A stretch of 64,000 nucleotides of DNA from Micavibrio_C sp965231165 (GCA_965231165.1 OZ246421.1:2108001-2172000); one strand, 5' to 3'; counted from the first letter of the stretch, positions 16,642 to 25,196 are shown. A program made the numbers and translations. Notes: generated by a model not told the origin, from the sequence alone.

Positions 16642-17118
16642 TTAAGCGGCGGCGAGCAGGCGCTGGCTTCCTTGTTCGAGCAGACGGCGGATATTGTCGG
16701 CATCGACAGCGGTGCGCAGATCCTCCAGCAAGCCTGCTTCACGCATCAGGCGTGAAATGCGCGAGAGGCGGCGCAGATGGTGCGGGCCGTCGCCGCCGGG
16801 TGACAGCAGCAGCATGATGAGATCGACGGGGGCATCATCGACCGCGTTGAAATCAACCGGGCGCGCCAGACGGATAAAACTGATAAAGGGTTTTTGCAGT
16901 TTTGGCAGGCGCAGATGCGGGATGGCTACCCCTTCACCGACGCCAGAGCTGGCCTGTTGTTCCCGTGTTGTCAGCTGCGAGTACAGCATACGTGCCGGGA
17001 AGCCCGTCATCGTATCGACTTTGCTGCTGAGGGAGCGATAAATTTGTGAAATCTGCGCGGCTTTAAGATCGGGCAGTATCAGGTCTATAAGCAGGCGTTC
17101 GTCATCAGAAACGTACAC
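16642..17118 (-). CDS. ptsN: Nitrogen-PTS enzyme IIA (EIIA-Ntr)
   Basis: Phosphoacceptor of the nitrogen phosphotransferase system, which regulates potassium transport, nitrogen and carbon balance rather than moving sugar. The phosphorylated His lies in GVAIPHLRLPKL near residue 70. LLSPGGDGPHHLRRLSRISRLM near 108 matches the family's second conserved block. The chosen start is GTG 17116-17118, seven bases after AAAGG, giving 158 residues, which is normal. A TTG start at 17199 would add 27 residues with no family support. It lies downstream of hpf and rpoN, the standard order, but a terminator after hpf means it may also have its own promoter. Confidence 0.92.
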   Translation of the reverse strand: MYVSDDERLLIDLILPDLKAAQISQIYRSLSSKVDTMTGFPARMLYSQLTTREQQASSGVGEGVAIPHLRLPKLQKPFISFIRLARPVDFNAVDDAPVDLIMLLLSPGGDGPHHLRRLSRISRLMREAGLLEDLRTAVDADNIRRLLEQGSQRLLAAA

Positions 17119-17246
17119 GTGAGAGCCTTTAGTGATTCGGTTGGAATTACGCGCATCAAATACAACAGATCGGCGTTGTGATCCAGCTTCAATCTGCAAC
17201 TTTTTGACTCTGGAAAAATGATTTTGAATCGGCGGGTTATTTCTAA

Positions 17247-17278
17247 AGTAAAACGCCCCTTTTGGGGGCGTTTTAAAA
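17247..17278 (-). terminator. Terminator after hpf
   Basis: The stem AAAACGCCCC with GGGGCGTTTT closes a short T-rich loop, and either strand gives a U run. It lies about 50 bases past the hpf stop and before ptsN, so it separates them at least partly. Confidence 0.85.
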
Positions 17279-17328
17279 ACGAAATTATTATTGAAATGCG
17301 ATATACGCTTGTATGCCGCGTCTGCTTG

Positions 17329-18087
17329 CTAGGCGCGTTTGCGCGTCGATTTCGCCACCGGTTTTTTGGCTGTCTTTTTCTTGGCAGGCAGCTTTTTCAC
17401 GTTGGTCTTGGCCACCGGTTTCTTGACGGCAGGCTTCTTGGTCGCCTTTTTGGACACCGCTTTCTTGGCTGTCGTTTTGGCAACGGCTTTCGGCTTCACC
17501 AGGACGGCTTCCGGGTCGACCCATCCGATATTGCCATCGGCGCGGCGGTAAACCATGTTGATGCCGCCGTGTTTGGCGCTGCGGAACAAGAAGGCGTTCT
17601 GGTGCGCCAGATCAAGACGCATAACGGCCTCTGAAACCGTCAGTGTCGGGATGTTGGTGGTCATCTCGGCGATCACTAATGCGTCATCGCTTTTGCGGCT
17701 GTCCTCTTCTTCGGAATCGTTGCTGGACAGTGTGTAATCCTGCGCACGCAGCATCGTGACTTCCGGTGAACGCTCGATGCGTTCATGGTGGTCACGCAGA
17801 CGGCGTTTGTAACGGCGCAGCTGTTTGGCCGCTTTTTCGGCGGCGGTATCGAATGACAGATAAGCATCACCCTCGGAAGCTTCGGCCAGCACCATGATGT
17901 TGCTGCCGATGCGCACGGAAATATGGGCGCGCACCAGACCGTGTCCGTGGCCTTCTTTCGAGAATGTTACGTTTGCGTCCGTGCCATGATTGAAATATTT
18001 GCTGTTCATTTCCTCCAGCTTGTCGGTTACATGGGTGCGCAGGGCATCGCCCACGCTCATTTGTTTACCTTGTACGGTAATATGCAT
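17329..18087 (-). CDS. hpf: Ribosome hibernation promoting factor, long form, with a lysine-rich tail
   Basis: Binds the small ribosomal subunit and dimerises 70S ribosomes into inactive 100S particles in stationary phase. The N-terminal YfiA/HPF domain covers about 1-105 (MHITVQGKQM, HISVRIGSN, YKRRLRDHHER). A linker follows, then the long-HPF dimerisation domain, about 135-195, with AVMRLDLAHQNAFLFR and NIGWVDPEAV. Residues 198-252 are an added Lys/Ala/Pro/Val tail of KKA, KKP and KPVAK units, resembling bacterial histone H1-like proteins. ATG 18085-18087 is preceded by GGAAGTG; an ATG five codons upstream is less likely. It follows rpoN, the usual neighbour. Confidence 0.93.
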   Translation of the reverse strand: MHITVQGKQMSVGDALRTHVTDKLEEMNSKYFNHGTDANVTFSKEGHGHGLVRAHISVRIGSNIMVLAEASEGDAYLSFDTAAEKAAKQLRRYKRRLRDHHERIERSPEVTMLRAQDYTLSSNDSEEEDSRKSDDALVIAEMTTNIPTLTVSEAVMRLDLAHQNAFLFRSAKHGGINMVYRRADGNIGWVDPEAVLVKPKAVAKTTAKKAVSKKATKKPAVKKPVAKTNVKKLPAKKKTAKKPVAKSTRKRA

Positions 18088-18260
18088 GGCAGTCACTTCC
18101 ATTTGTTGGTTTTGGGAATGTCGTTATCGTAGGCGGAGAATGTGAAAGGATTATGTTTCTTTGGCAATTATACCCCTCCTTCTTCCATCTTAGCCTTTAG
18201 AATATTGTCAAATTGTTAAGGACTCTCTAAAGAACCCATACTTATGATATAGGCTGGCGA

Positions 18261-19742
18261 TTATCCGCGTCCAGCCTGACTTTTTTTGATCCGGCGGCGT
18301 TGTACCGAGGACGGAATTCCCATCGATTCACGGTATTTGGCGACGGTACGGCGGGCCAGATCGACATTTTCCTTTTGCAGAATCTCGACGATGGCGTCGT
18401 CCGACAATACCGCTTCGGCCTTTTCTTGATCGATCAGGCTTTTGATTCGGGTGCGGATGGTTTCGGCGCTATGGATGCTGCCGTCGGCGCTGGTGATGGC
18501 AGTCGAAAAGAAATATTTAAGCTCGAACAGGCCACGCGGCGTACCGATATATTTATTGCTCGTCACACGGCTGACGGTGCTTTCATGCATGTCGATCTTC
18601 TCGGCGATATCTTTCAGCGTCAGCGGCTGCAGAAATTCGATACCGTAGAGGAAAAAAGGTTCCTGCAATTCGATAATTTCGCTGGCGACCTTGAGGATAG
18701 TTTTGGCGCGCTGGTCGAGGGCGCGGATCAGCCAGTTGGCGGAATTCATCTGTTCATTCAGATATTCGCGCGACTTTTTATCGGTGGCGCGGCTTGATAC
18801 TTCGGTGAAATATTCCTGATTGACCAGTACGCGGGGCAAGGTGTCGGCGTTTAGTTCCACACGCCAGCCGCCGCCTTCTGATTTTGGAATCGCCTTCATC
18901 ATCACATCGGGCACAATCGTCTGCACGATCAGATGTTCGAAAGCGCTGGCGGGACGCGGGTTCAGCGATTTTATTTCATCGACCATGTCCATCAGATAGG
19001 TGTGGTTGACGCCGCATTTTTTACACAGCGCATCATAATCATGCGCCCCCAGCAGCGGCAAGTTATCAAGCAAGGCCTGCATCGGCGTATCCAGTTTTCC
19101 CTGATCGTCGAGTTGCAATGACAGGCATTCGGCGAGTGAGCCCGCGAAAATACCCGGCGGGTCGAATTGCTGCAAACGGTCAAGGATGTCCCGGATCAGT
19201 TCCGGTTTGGCGCCGAGGCGTTCTGAAAGCACGTCCGTATCCAGACGCAGATAGCCGCTTTCATCCAGCATCTCGATCATCAGGCCGCCGATCATGCGGT
19301 CTTTGGAATTTTCGAACGCCATCAGCATTTGTTCGTGCAGATGTTCACGCAGCGTAATCTCACGCGAGAGTGTATTTTCCAGCGTCATTTCGCTGTCTTC
19401 AAAGGTGCGGTTGCCGCCGCTGCCGATCTGTGCGGTGCCAGCATCGAAATCACCGCCGGAGGGTTCGGCCTTGGAATCGGCTTCATTACCGGTCCAGGCG
19501 TTATCGAATTCTTCGCCCACGTTATCGCTGTTTTTCTCAACCGGCGCTTCGGCGGGGGCGTGGTCGCCGCCTTCCTGTTCGGCTTTTTCCAGCAGAGGGT
19601 TCTGGGCGATTTCTTCCTCGACGAATTCGTTCAATTCGACATTGTTCATCTGCAACAGCTTGATGGCCTGTTGCAACTGCGGAGTCATAACGAGATTTTG
19701 TGACTGCCTGAGATCCAGGCGCTGGGTGAGATTCGTACTCAT
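18261..19742 (-). CDS. rpoN: RNA polymerase sigma-54 factor
   Basis: Directs RNA polymerase to -24/-12 promoters that need an AAA+ activator. The 493-residue protein has the Gln/Leu-rich region I (RLDLRQSQNLVMTPQLQQAIKLLQ), an acidic region II (about 55-120), the core-binding region III, a helix-turn-helix (about 390-420, DIAEKIDMHESTVSRVTSNKY) and the RpoN box ARRTVAKYRE near 470. Length is normal. The start ATG 19740-19742 has a weak ribosome binding site but matches orthologs. The position after lptB and before hpf is the standard order, except for the small membrane gene inserted upstream. Confidence 0.97.
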   Translation of the reverse strand: MSTNLTQRLDLRQSQNLVMTPQLQQAIKLLQMNNVELNEFVEEEIAQNPLLEKAEQEGGDHAPAEAPVEKNSDNVGEEFDNAWTGNEADSKAEPSGGDFDAGTAQIGSGGNRTFEDSEMTLENTLSREITLREHLHEQMLMAFENSKDRMIGGLMIEMLDESGYLRLDTDVLSERLGAKPELIRDILDRLQQFDPPGIFAGSLAECLSLQLDDQGKLDTPMQALLDNLPLLGAHDYDALCKKCGVNHTYLMDMVDEIKSLNPRPASAFEHLIVQTIVPDVMMKAIPKSEGGGWRVELNADTLPRVLVNQEYFTEVSSRATDKKSREYLNEQMNSANWLIRALDQRAKTILKVASEIIELQEPFFLYGIEFLQPLTLKDIAEKIDMHESTVSRVTSNKYIGTPRGLFELKYFFSTAITSADGSIHSAETIRTRIKSLIDQEKAEAVLSDDAIVEILQKENVDLARRTVAKYRESMGIPSSVQRRRIKKSQAGRG

Positions 19743-19784
19743 GCAAGAATTATACCATGAAAATGGTATTGCGGGAATTGGTGT

Positions 19785-20141
19785 TTACACCGCTATGCAT
19801 TTATTAAAGATAATACAGGTAGATAACATGCCCACTAAAGGGATGATAAAAAAATTTAATGGCAATAGTCCTATGCTGATAACAGTACGAAAAAATAAGC
19901 TGGTTTTGAGTTTGAAAACGAGCAATGAGGGTAGTAATAGCCATGTGATGATTAAAAGCGATTTAAGCAAGAATACTAGAGGCGTACTATAGAATTCAGG
20001 GGTAAATATCATAGGTGTGCTAAAAATAGCTGTAACAGCGAGAATAGGGTTAATTATATACGCTATAAAGTTAATAGCTATTGTTCCATAAATCACCGTT
20101 TCAATTTTTTTATCTAGAATTTTTTTGAAAAGCGTATTCAT
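19785..20141 (-). CDS. Small AT-rich membrane protein between lptB and rpoN
   Basis: A 118-residue, strongly hydrophobic protein with three to four predicted membrane segments (about 17-42, 54-74 and 84-112), poor in charged residues after the first 15. I do not recognise it. Its base composition is clearly more AT-rich than the flanking genes. It starts immediately after the lptB stop (TAA then ATG), which suggests translational coupling to lptB. It could be a recently acquired small membrane protein or a fast-evolving lineage-specific gene. Confidence 0.6.
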   Translation of the reverse strand: MNTLFKKILDKKIETVIYGTIAINFIAYIINPILAVTAIFSTPMIFTPEFYSTPLVFLLKSLLIITWLLLPSLLVFKLKTSLFFRTVISIGLLPLNFFIIPLVGMLSTCIIFNKCIAV

Positions 20142-20912
20142 TTATAGAGAGAAGCCTTCGCCGAGATACACCTTACGGACATCATTATTTTCAACGATAT
20201 CATCGGGGGTGCCTTCCATCAGCACTTTGCCGTCATGCAGGATATAGGCGCGGTCGACGATGCCGAGGGCTTCGCGGACATTGTGATCGGTGATGAGAAC
20301 GCCGATATTTTTGGTTTTCAAATAGCCGATCAGAGCGCGAATTTCAGCAACGGCAATCGGATCGACCCCGGCCAAGGGTTCATCAAGCATGATGAATTGC
20401 GGGCGGCTGGCCAGCGCACGGGCGATTTCGACACGGCGGCGTTCACCGCCGGAAAGGGCGATCGCCGGGGTGCGGCGCAGATGGCTGATCGAGAATTCGG
20501 CCAATAAGTCTTCGAGCAATTGTTCCTGATCTTCGACATTCATGTCCTGCGCTTGTACCACGGCGCGGATATTGTCTTCGACCGAGAGGCCGCGGAAGAT
20601 CGAAGCTTCCTGCGGCAGGTAACCAATGCCGAGACGCGCGCGGCGATACATCGGCAGGCCGGTGATGTCTTGCCCGTCGAGCTGGATATAGCCGGAGTCC
20701 GGATTGATCAGGCCGCTGATAATATAAAAACAGGTGGTTTTCCCCGCACCGTTGGGGCCGAGTAGTGCCACGGCCTCGCCGCGCTGCAGAGTCAGGCTGA
20801 CATCGCGCAGGACCGGGCGTTTTTTATAGGCACGGGACAGATGGGTGGCAGTTAACCCCTTGGGGACGGCCTTCAACTGACGCTTGCGGGGTCTTTTGGG
20901 TGCTTCAATCAT
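20142..20912 (-). CDS. lptB: LPS export ABC transporter ATP-binding protein
   Basis: ATPase that drives LptFG to extract LPS from the inner membrane and push it along the Lpt bridge. The 256-residue protein has Walker A GPNGAGKTTCF near 53, a Q-loop near GYLPQEASIF, signature LSGGERRRVEIARAL near 155, Walker B FIMLDEPLAGVDP near 175 and the switch His in TDHNV. The N-terminal 20 residues are basic and longer than in E. coli. It follows lptA on the same strand, and its partners lptF and lptG are also in this window near 54-55 kb. Confidence 0.97.
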   Translation of the reverse strand: MIEAPKRPRKRQLKAVPKGLTATHLSRAYKKRPVLRDVSLTLQRGEAVALLGPNGAGKTTCFYIISGLINPDSGYIQLDGQDITGLPMYRRARLGIGYLPQEASIFRGLSVEDNIRAVVQAQDMNVEDQEQLLEDLLAEFSISHLRRTPAIALSGGERRRVEIARALASRPQFIMLDEPLAGVDPIAVAEIRALIGYLKTKNIGVLITDHNVREALGIVDRAYILHDGKVLMEGTPDDIVENNDVRKVYLGEGFSL

Positions 20913-20996
20913 TACGGTGCATCATGCCCTGAAAAGGGGGAAAAGTCAAAAAAGGCGCGGTTTTCCTAGGGAAAACAAATAGTAAACTAGGGCCGG

Positions 20997-21965
20997 TCAG
21001 GGCGCGGTCAAGCGGCCTGTGGCGGGCTTTGGTATGGGGGGCGATAATGGGGCCGGGGCACTGAGCGGTGGCGGGATGGCGGCCGGGCTGTTTTCGGGGA
21101 TGACGGTGTAGCCCTGTTCCGGGCGTGGTGCGGGAACGGGCGCAGGGGTGGTTTCTGTTTTTGTGCTGCCGGGATAGAACACGCCCTTGACGCGGCCACT
21201 GGTAGGGCTGGTGGTGGTCGTGTCGCCGAACATGCGGCTGACATTGGTGGTCAGGTTGATCTCGGCGCGGGTGCCTTCGAGCACGTTGGGGCCACGGGTG
21301 ATTTTTACGTTGCCGGTGACTTCGGCGATGTTGGTGGCGGCGTTATAGACACCTTTGTCACCGCTTAAGATTTCAGTGGGCGTGGTGACGATCACATGGC
21401 CTTCGCCTTCAAAGCGTTCGAGTTTGCGCCCACCCATCGGCGATGCGGTGCTTGCCCCGTCTTGAACGAAGAAGGCCGAAGCCTTGTCAGCCTGAATTTT
21501 ATCTTCGCCGCGGATGATCACAACATCGCCATAGGCGCTCAAGCGTCCTTCGGTTACGGCGTATTCGAATTTATCGCGGGCGGTCAGGGTTTGATCTGGC
21601 GCGATCATTTTCAGCGCCTGCCCGGTCATGGTGGCGATGCCGCTATCCAGCTCATAGACGGCCTTGTCGCCGAAGGCCTGATTGCCCTGCGAATTGATGA
21701 CGACATTTTGTTCGGCGGTCATGCGGTAAATGTCGAAATTAGATTTCTCGCTTTCGCGGTAATCGGCGGTCAGTGTTTCAGCGTTGATTGATGTGAGACC
21801 CTGTTTGGCTTCGGCTTTGCCGCGGGCGATGTATTTCTTATCGTTGCGGTGCCATTCCAGCGTCTGGTCGGCGGTGATTTCCAGAGGTTTATTCTTCTCA
21901 GTGTTGGTTTGTGCCAGCACAGGGGTGGCCATAGTCAGCAGAAAAATGACGAGCATATATTTCAT
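20997..21965 (-). CDS. lptA: Periplasmic LPS transport protein LptA
   Basis: Forms the periplasmic bridge of the Lpt machine. A signal peptide covers about 1-18 (MLVIFLLTMATPVLA then QTN). The OstA/LptA beta-jellyroll repeats follow (about 28-240), visible as TSINAETLTADY, NQAFGDKAVYELDSGIATMTG, DKIQADKASAFF and LSGDKGVYNAATNIAEVTG. The last 60 residues are Pro/Ala-rich (PVPAPRPEQ, PPPLSAPAPLSPPIPKP), which makes the protein longer than E. coli LptA at 322 residues. It sits four bases after lptC in the lptC-lptA-lptB series. Confidence 0.93.
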   Translation of the reverse strand: MKYMLVIFLLTMATPVLAQTNTEKNKPLEITADQTLEWHRNDKKYIARGKAEAKQGLTSINAETLTADYRESEKSNFDIYRMTAEQNVVINSQGNQAFGDKAVYELDSGIATMTGQALKMIAPDQTLTARDKFEYAVTEGRLSAYGDVVIIRGEDKIQADKASAFFVQDGASTASPMGGRKLERFEGEGHVIVTTPTEILSGDKGVYNAATNIAEVTGNVKITRGPNVLEGTRAEINLTTNVSRMFGDTTTTSPTSGRVKGVFYPGSTKTETTPAPVPAPRPEQGYTVIPENSPAAIPPPLSAPAPLSPPIPKPATGRLTAP

Positions 21966-21969
21966 GGCG

Positions 21970-22662
21970 TTAGAGTCCCTTCATACTTTCCTTCAAGACC
22001 ATCCTGGCCGGGCCTGTGAATATCACCATGCCCTCGGCATTGCGGGCATCAAGCCCTGTCGCGTCCAGCGTACCGGCGGGGCCGACAATTTTTACCGGCT
22101 GGTCGGTGCGGGTTTCACGCGCCTTGGTGTCGATGGTCAGGCGGGTCGTGTCCATGTCATAGCCGCTGCTGTGTTTGACCTTCACATTGCCATCGAGGAA
22201 CAGGACGCCCGCGTTCTGGCGGTAATGGCCTTTATTGGCGGTGATGTTCAATTTTTCATTTGCACTGACACTGACATCCCCGACGGGGGCATCAAGCAGC
22301 AGCATGTCGGGGTTTTGCGTACTTTGCACGGCGCGGGTGGCGCTTAAGCTGTAGGGGTTGTTTTGCGAATCCACGCCTTCGAAGCGCGGATTGACCAGTT
22401 CGTTTTGCGTGGCGGGCTGCTGGTTTTGCGCGACGGATTCCGGCGTCACGGGCGTGATCGCTGTTTCCATTTTCGGCCAAGCCATGACGATGGCGACGAT
22501 GACTAATGCTGCGACCGGCAAGGCATAGCGCATGGTTTTGACGAAACGGCTATAGACCTTGCTGTGGACGACACGGCTTTGTTCATTTCGGATCAGACGG
22601 CTTAGGCGCTCGGCCCGCAGTTCCTTGGTGTTTTTGGGAGGGCTGGGGGGCGCGTCGTTCAT
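21970..22662 (-). CDS. lptC: LPS export protein LptC
   Basis: Inner-membrane anchor that passes LPS from LptFG to LptA. The 230-residue protein has a cytoplasmic basic N-terminus, one membrane segment at about 47-62 (ALPVAALVIVAIVMAW) and a periplasmic LptC-type beta domain (PRFEGVDSQNNPYSL, TANKGHYRQNAGVLFLDGNVKV, DMDTTRLTIDTKA). It overlaps the DedA gene by four bases and is followed after four bases by lptA, so translation is coupled. Confidence 0.92.
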   Translation of the reverse strand: MNDAPPSPPKNTKELRAERLSRLIRNEQSRVVHSKVYSRFVKTMRYALPVAALVIVAIVMAWPKMETAITPVTPESVAQNQQPATQNELVNPRFEGVDSQNNPYSLSATRAVQSTQNPDMLLLDAPVGDVSVSANEKLNITANKGHYRQNAGVLFLDGNVKVKHSSGYDMDTTRLTIDTKARETRTDQPVKIVGPAGTLDATGLDARNAEGMVIFTGPARMVLKESMKGL

Positions 22663-23273
22663 TCGGCGCCCTTTTTAGAGGCCTGCATTTCCCGGTAGAT
22701 ATGCCATGCTGAAGGCATGATGGAGAGAACAATGATTCCGAGCACGATCGGCAGCAGATAACGGTCAAGCTGTTCCGCCGGGATGAGTTCGCCGAGGAAG
22801 TAACCCAGCACAGTTAGACCGACCGCCCATGCCAGCGCGCCGATGATACTGTAAATGACATACAGGCGATAAGGCACACGTGCCACACCGGCAAGAAATG
22901 GTGTGAAGGTGCGGATGATCGGCAGGAAGCGCGCCAGAATAATTGTCATCTTGCCGTGTCTTTCAAAGAAACTTTCCGTCATCTTGAGATGTTTCATTTT
23001 CAGGAAACGGGTGTCGCCGTTTTTAAACAGGCGCATGCCGACGCGTTTGCCGACTTCATAGCCGAGCAGGTTTCCTGTGACGGCGGCGATGAAGCAGCCG
23101 ATGGCCAGAATGGCGAGATTGAGAAAGCCTTGTGCGGCCAGTACGCCTGCGGTGAAGAGCAGGCTGTCGCCGGGCAGGAAAAAGCAAAATACGATACCGG
23201 ATTCGGCGAAGACGATGCCCCAGACGCCCCAATAGCTTAAGGTCTTGATGAGGGCAAGAAGATCAAAATGCAT
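22659..23273 (-). CDS. DedA family membrane protein
   Basis: A 204-residue polytopic protein with the VTT/DedA domain. Characteristic strings are FAESGIVFCFFLPGDSLLF near 23, which has the conserved FLPGD motif, and RFLPIIRTFTPFLAGVARV near 115, the RxxPxxR-type motif. DedA proteins act as lipid flippases, for undecaprenyl phosphate or phosphatidylethanolamine, and support envelope integrity. Its place directly before lptC fits a lipid-carrier role. Which lipid this member handles cannot be told from sequence. Confidence 0.92.
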   Translation of the reverse strand: MHFDLLALIKTLSYWGVWGIVFAESGIVFCFFLPGDSLLFTAGVLAAQGFLNLAILAIGCFIAAVTGNLLGYEVGKRVGMRLFKNGDTRFLKMKHLKMTESFFERHGKMTIILARFLPIIRTFTPFLAGVARVPYRLYVIYSIIGALAWAVGLTVLGYFLGELIPAEQLDRYLLPIVLGIIVLSIMPSAWHIYREMQASKKGAE

Positions 23274-23285
23274 TGGTGAAGTTCC

Positions 23286-24299
23286 TTATGCTACGCCTGC
23301 TTGCAGACAGTCCTGCAAGCGGATCAGGCCGACGAATTTACCCTGTTGAGTGACGGTCAGGCAGGTAATCTGCGATTTGAAACCGTTTAGCATCATATCG
23401 ACGGACTCGGCGGCGAGCAGATCGCTTTCAATCGATTTCGGATTGCGTGTCATCAGCATTCCGGCTGTCTTGGTCAGCAGGTCTGGACCCATATGGCGGC
23501 GTAAATCGCCATCGGTGATAATCCCGACGAGATTTTGTTTTTCATCGGTGATAACGACGGAACCGAGGTTTTTGTTGGTCATTTCCAGCAGCACTTTATC
23601 CATCGTATCGTTTTCACGCACGAGCGCCAGCTTATCCAGCGGCTGCATGATTTCAGCGACGGTGCGCAGTTTTTGCCCCAGCTTGCCGCCGGGATGGAAG
23701 ACGCGGAATTGTTCTGGCGTCAGGCCCATGCGTTCGAGCAGCGCCACGGCCAGCGCGTCGCCCAAGGCCATCATCATCGTCGTCGAGGTGGTGGGGGCGA
23801 GACCGTTGGGGCAGGCCTCGGGCATTTTCGGCAGCACCAGCTTGATGTCAGCATGTTTGGCGAGTGTGCTGTCGCCGTTGCTGGTCATCGCGATCAGCGT
23901 GATGCCGAAACGGCGGGTGTAATGGATGATGTCGGAAAGCTCGGCGCTTTCGCCGCCGTTCGACAGCAGCAGTACGATATCGGTTTCGGTGATCATACCG
24001 AGATCGCCATGGCTGGCTTCGCCCGGATGCACAAAATGCGAAGGTGTGCCGGTCGAGGCCATGGTGGCGGTGATTTTCTTGGCGACGTGGCCGCTTTTAC
24101 CCATGCCGGCCACGACCAGACGGCCTTTGCGATCCTTCTTCATGTCATGAATAGCCTCGACCGCTTCGCTGAACGCGCCGTCGAGCGATTTGGCCAGTGC
24201 CATCAGGCCTTCGGCTTCGGTGGTCAGGGTGCGGACACCGTTTGCGATGTCAGTTTGGCCGTGGTCTTTTTGCATGGCGGGCGCGGCTTTCGGGTTCAT
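23286..24299 (-). CDS. kdsD: Arabinose-5-phosphate isomerase (KdsD/KpsF)
   Basis: Interconverts ribulose-5-phosphate and arabinose-5-phosphate, the first committed step to Kdo for the LPS core. The 337 residues comprise a SIS domain (about 45-180) with VAGMGKSGHVAKKI, STGTPSHFVHPGEASHGDLGMI and LLSNGGESAEL, then two CBS domains (about 210-330), including GIITDGDLRRH. It is 12 bases upstream of the DedA gene and leads the leftward series into lptC-lptA-lptB. Confidence 0.95.
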   Translation of the reverse strand: MNPKAAPAMQKDHGQTDIANGVRTLTTEAEGLMALAKSLDGAFSEAVEAIHDMKKDRKGRLVVAGMGKSGHVAKKITATMASTGTPSHFVHPGEASHGDLGMITETDIVLLLSNGGESAELSDIIHYTRRFGITLIAMTSNGDSTLAKHADIKLVLPKMPEACPNGLAPTTSTTMMMALGDALAVALLERMGLTPEQFRVFHPGGKLGQKLRTVAEIMQPLDKLALVRENDTMDKVLLEMTNKNLGSVVITDEKQNLVGIITDGDLRRHMGPDLLTKTAGMLMTRNPKSIESDLLAAESVDMMLNGFKSQITCLTVTQQGKFVGLIRLQDCLQAGVA

Positions 24300-24338
24300 C
24301 TCTTAATAATCCTTAGTAAATCCGCGAGAAACATGGGG

Positions 24339-24977
24339 CTAATGGCTGAAAATGTCAATTTCCGGCCAGCCCTCAATATCCAGTTTCGCGCGGACGGGCA
24401 GGAAGTCGAAGCAGGCCTGCGCCAGTTTCATCCGGCCTTCGCGTTTCAGCATCTCGTCCAGTTTTTCACGCAAGCCGTGCAGATACAGGACATCATCGGC
24501 GGCATAGATCATCTGTTCCTTGGTCAGCTTGTCATGGCCCCAGTCTGAGGATTGCTGCTGTTTGTTCAGCTCAATATCCAGCAATTCGCGGCAGAGCGTC
24601 TGCAGGCTGTGCTTGTCGGTATAGGTGCGGCACAGGCGCGAGGCGATCTTGGTACAGTAAATGTTTTTTATGTCAATTCCAAGATTGTGCTGCAGAATGC
24701 CGACATCGAAACGGGCAAAATGGAAGAGTTTGGTGATTTTGGCATCAGTCAGCAGTGCCTTGAGGTTGGGGGCGTTGACCTTCCCCGGGGCAATCTGGAC
24801 GAGATGGGCGTTGCCATCGCCGCCGGATAATTGCACCAGACACAAGCGGTCTCGGTGATTGTTCAGACCCATGGCTTCGGTGTCGATGGCGACGACGGCG
24901 CCCAATTTGACGGTTTTGGGCAAATCGCCCTGATGCAGATGAATCTTCGGCTTTTGACTTTTGGCGGTGGCAGGCAT
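24339..24977 (-). CDS. RNase D-like 3'-5' exonuclease
   Basis: A 212-residue protein with a single DEDDy exonuclease domain. The metal-binding residues are in AIDTEAMG near 29, HFARFDVGILQ near 88 and YAADDVLYL near 158. It lacks the C-terminal HRDC domains of E. coli RNase D, as is common in alphaproteobacteria. It probably trims tRNA and other small RNA 3' ends. The ATG at 24975-24977 is directly after the terminator-like hairpin downstream of tRNA-Leu, and the AGGGG of that hairpin's 3' arm is the only ribosome binding site. A tRNA 3'-processing type enzyme placed right behind a tRNA is suggestive. Confidence 0.9.
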   Translation of the reverse strand: MPATAKSQKPKIHLHQGDLPKTVKLGAVVAIDTEAMGLNNHRDRLCLVQLSGGDGNAHLVQIAPGKVNAPNLKALLTDAKITKLFHFARFDVGILQHNLGIDIKNIYCTKIASRLCRTYTDKHSLQTLCRELLDIELNKQQQSSDWGHDKLTKEQMIYAADDVLYLHGLREKLDEMLKREGRMKLAQACFDFLPVRAKLDIEGWPEIDIFSH

Positions 24978-24979
24978 GA

Positions 24980-25002
24980 AAAAACCCCTCTTTTAAGGGG
25001 TC
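24980..25002 (-). terminator. Terminator after tRNA-Leu, overlapping the ribosome binding site of the exonuclease gene
   Basis: On the minus strand ACCCCT pairs with AGGGGT around an A-rich loop and is followed by six T. It is 71 bases past the tRNA. The AGGGG in the 3' arm lies seven bases before the exonuclease ATG, so the same bases could act as terminator stem and Shine-Dalgarno. Confidence 0.7.
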
Positions 25003-25072
25003 AATTCTAACCGGAATACCCGGAAAATCAATGAGTTGCTGAACCTTAAATCTCAACCTTACGGGAGAGAAG

Positions 25073-25159
25073 TGGTGCCCAAGAGAAGACTCGAACTTCC
25101 ATGACATTGCTGTCACACGGACCTGAACCGTGCGCGTCTACCAATTCCGCCACTTGGGC
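25073..25159 (-). tRNA. tRNA-Leu (anticodon CAG)
   Basis: An 87-base tRNA with encoded CCA. The acceptor GCCCAAG pairs with the 3' CTTGGGC. The D-loop contains AATTGGTAGACGC as in other tRNA-Leu. The anticodon stem ACGG/CCGT closes the loop TTCAGGT, giving CAG. A long variable arm (TGACAGCAATGTCA) and a T-loop GTTCGAGTC follow. These mark a class II leucine tRNA reading CUG. Confidence 0.96.
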
Positions 25160-25196
25160 ATGCCGATATATGGGCATTCGGGGAAAAGCAGCGCTG

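Noticed and set aside
18103..18260. Sigma-54 promoter for hpf
   Set aside because: No GG-N10-GC pair with the TGGCAC...TTGC pattern was found. A TTGACA and a TATAAT are present but 33 bases apart.
23535..24548. Long plus-strand reading frame of 337 codons opposite kdsD and the exonuclease gene
   Set aside because: It is antisense to two clear protein families, and its composition (His, Gln and Phe-rich with no domain) is typical of a shadow frame.
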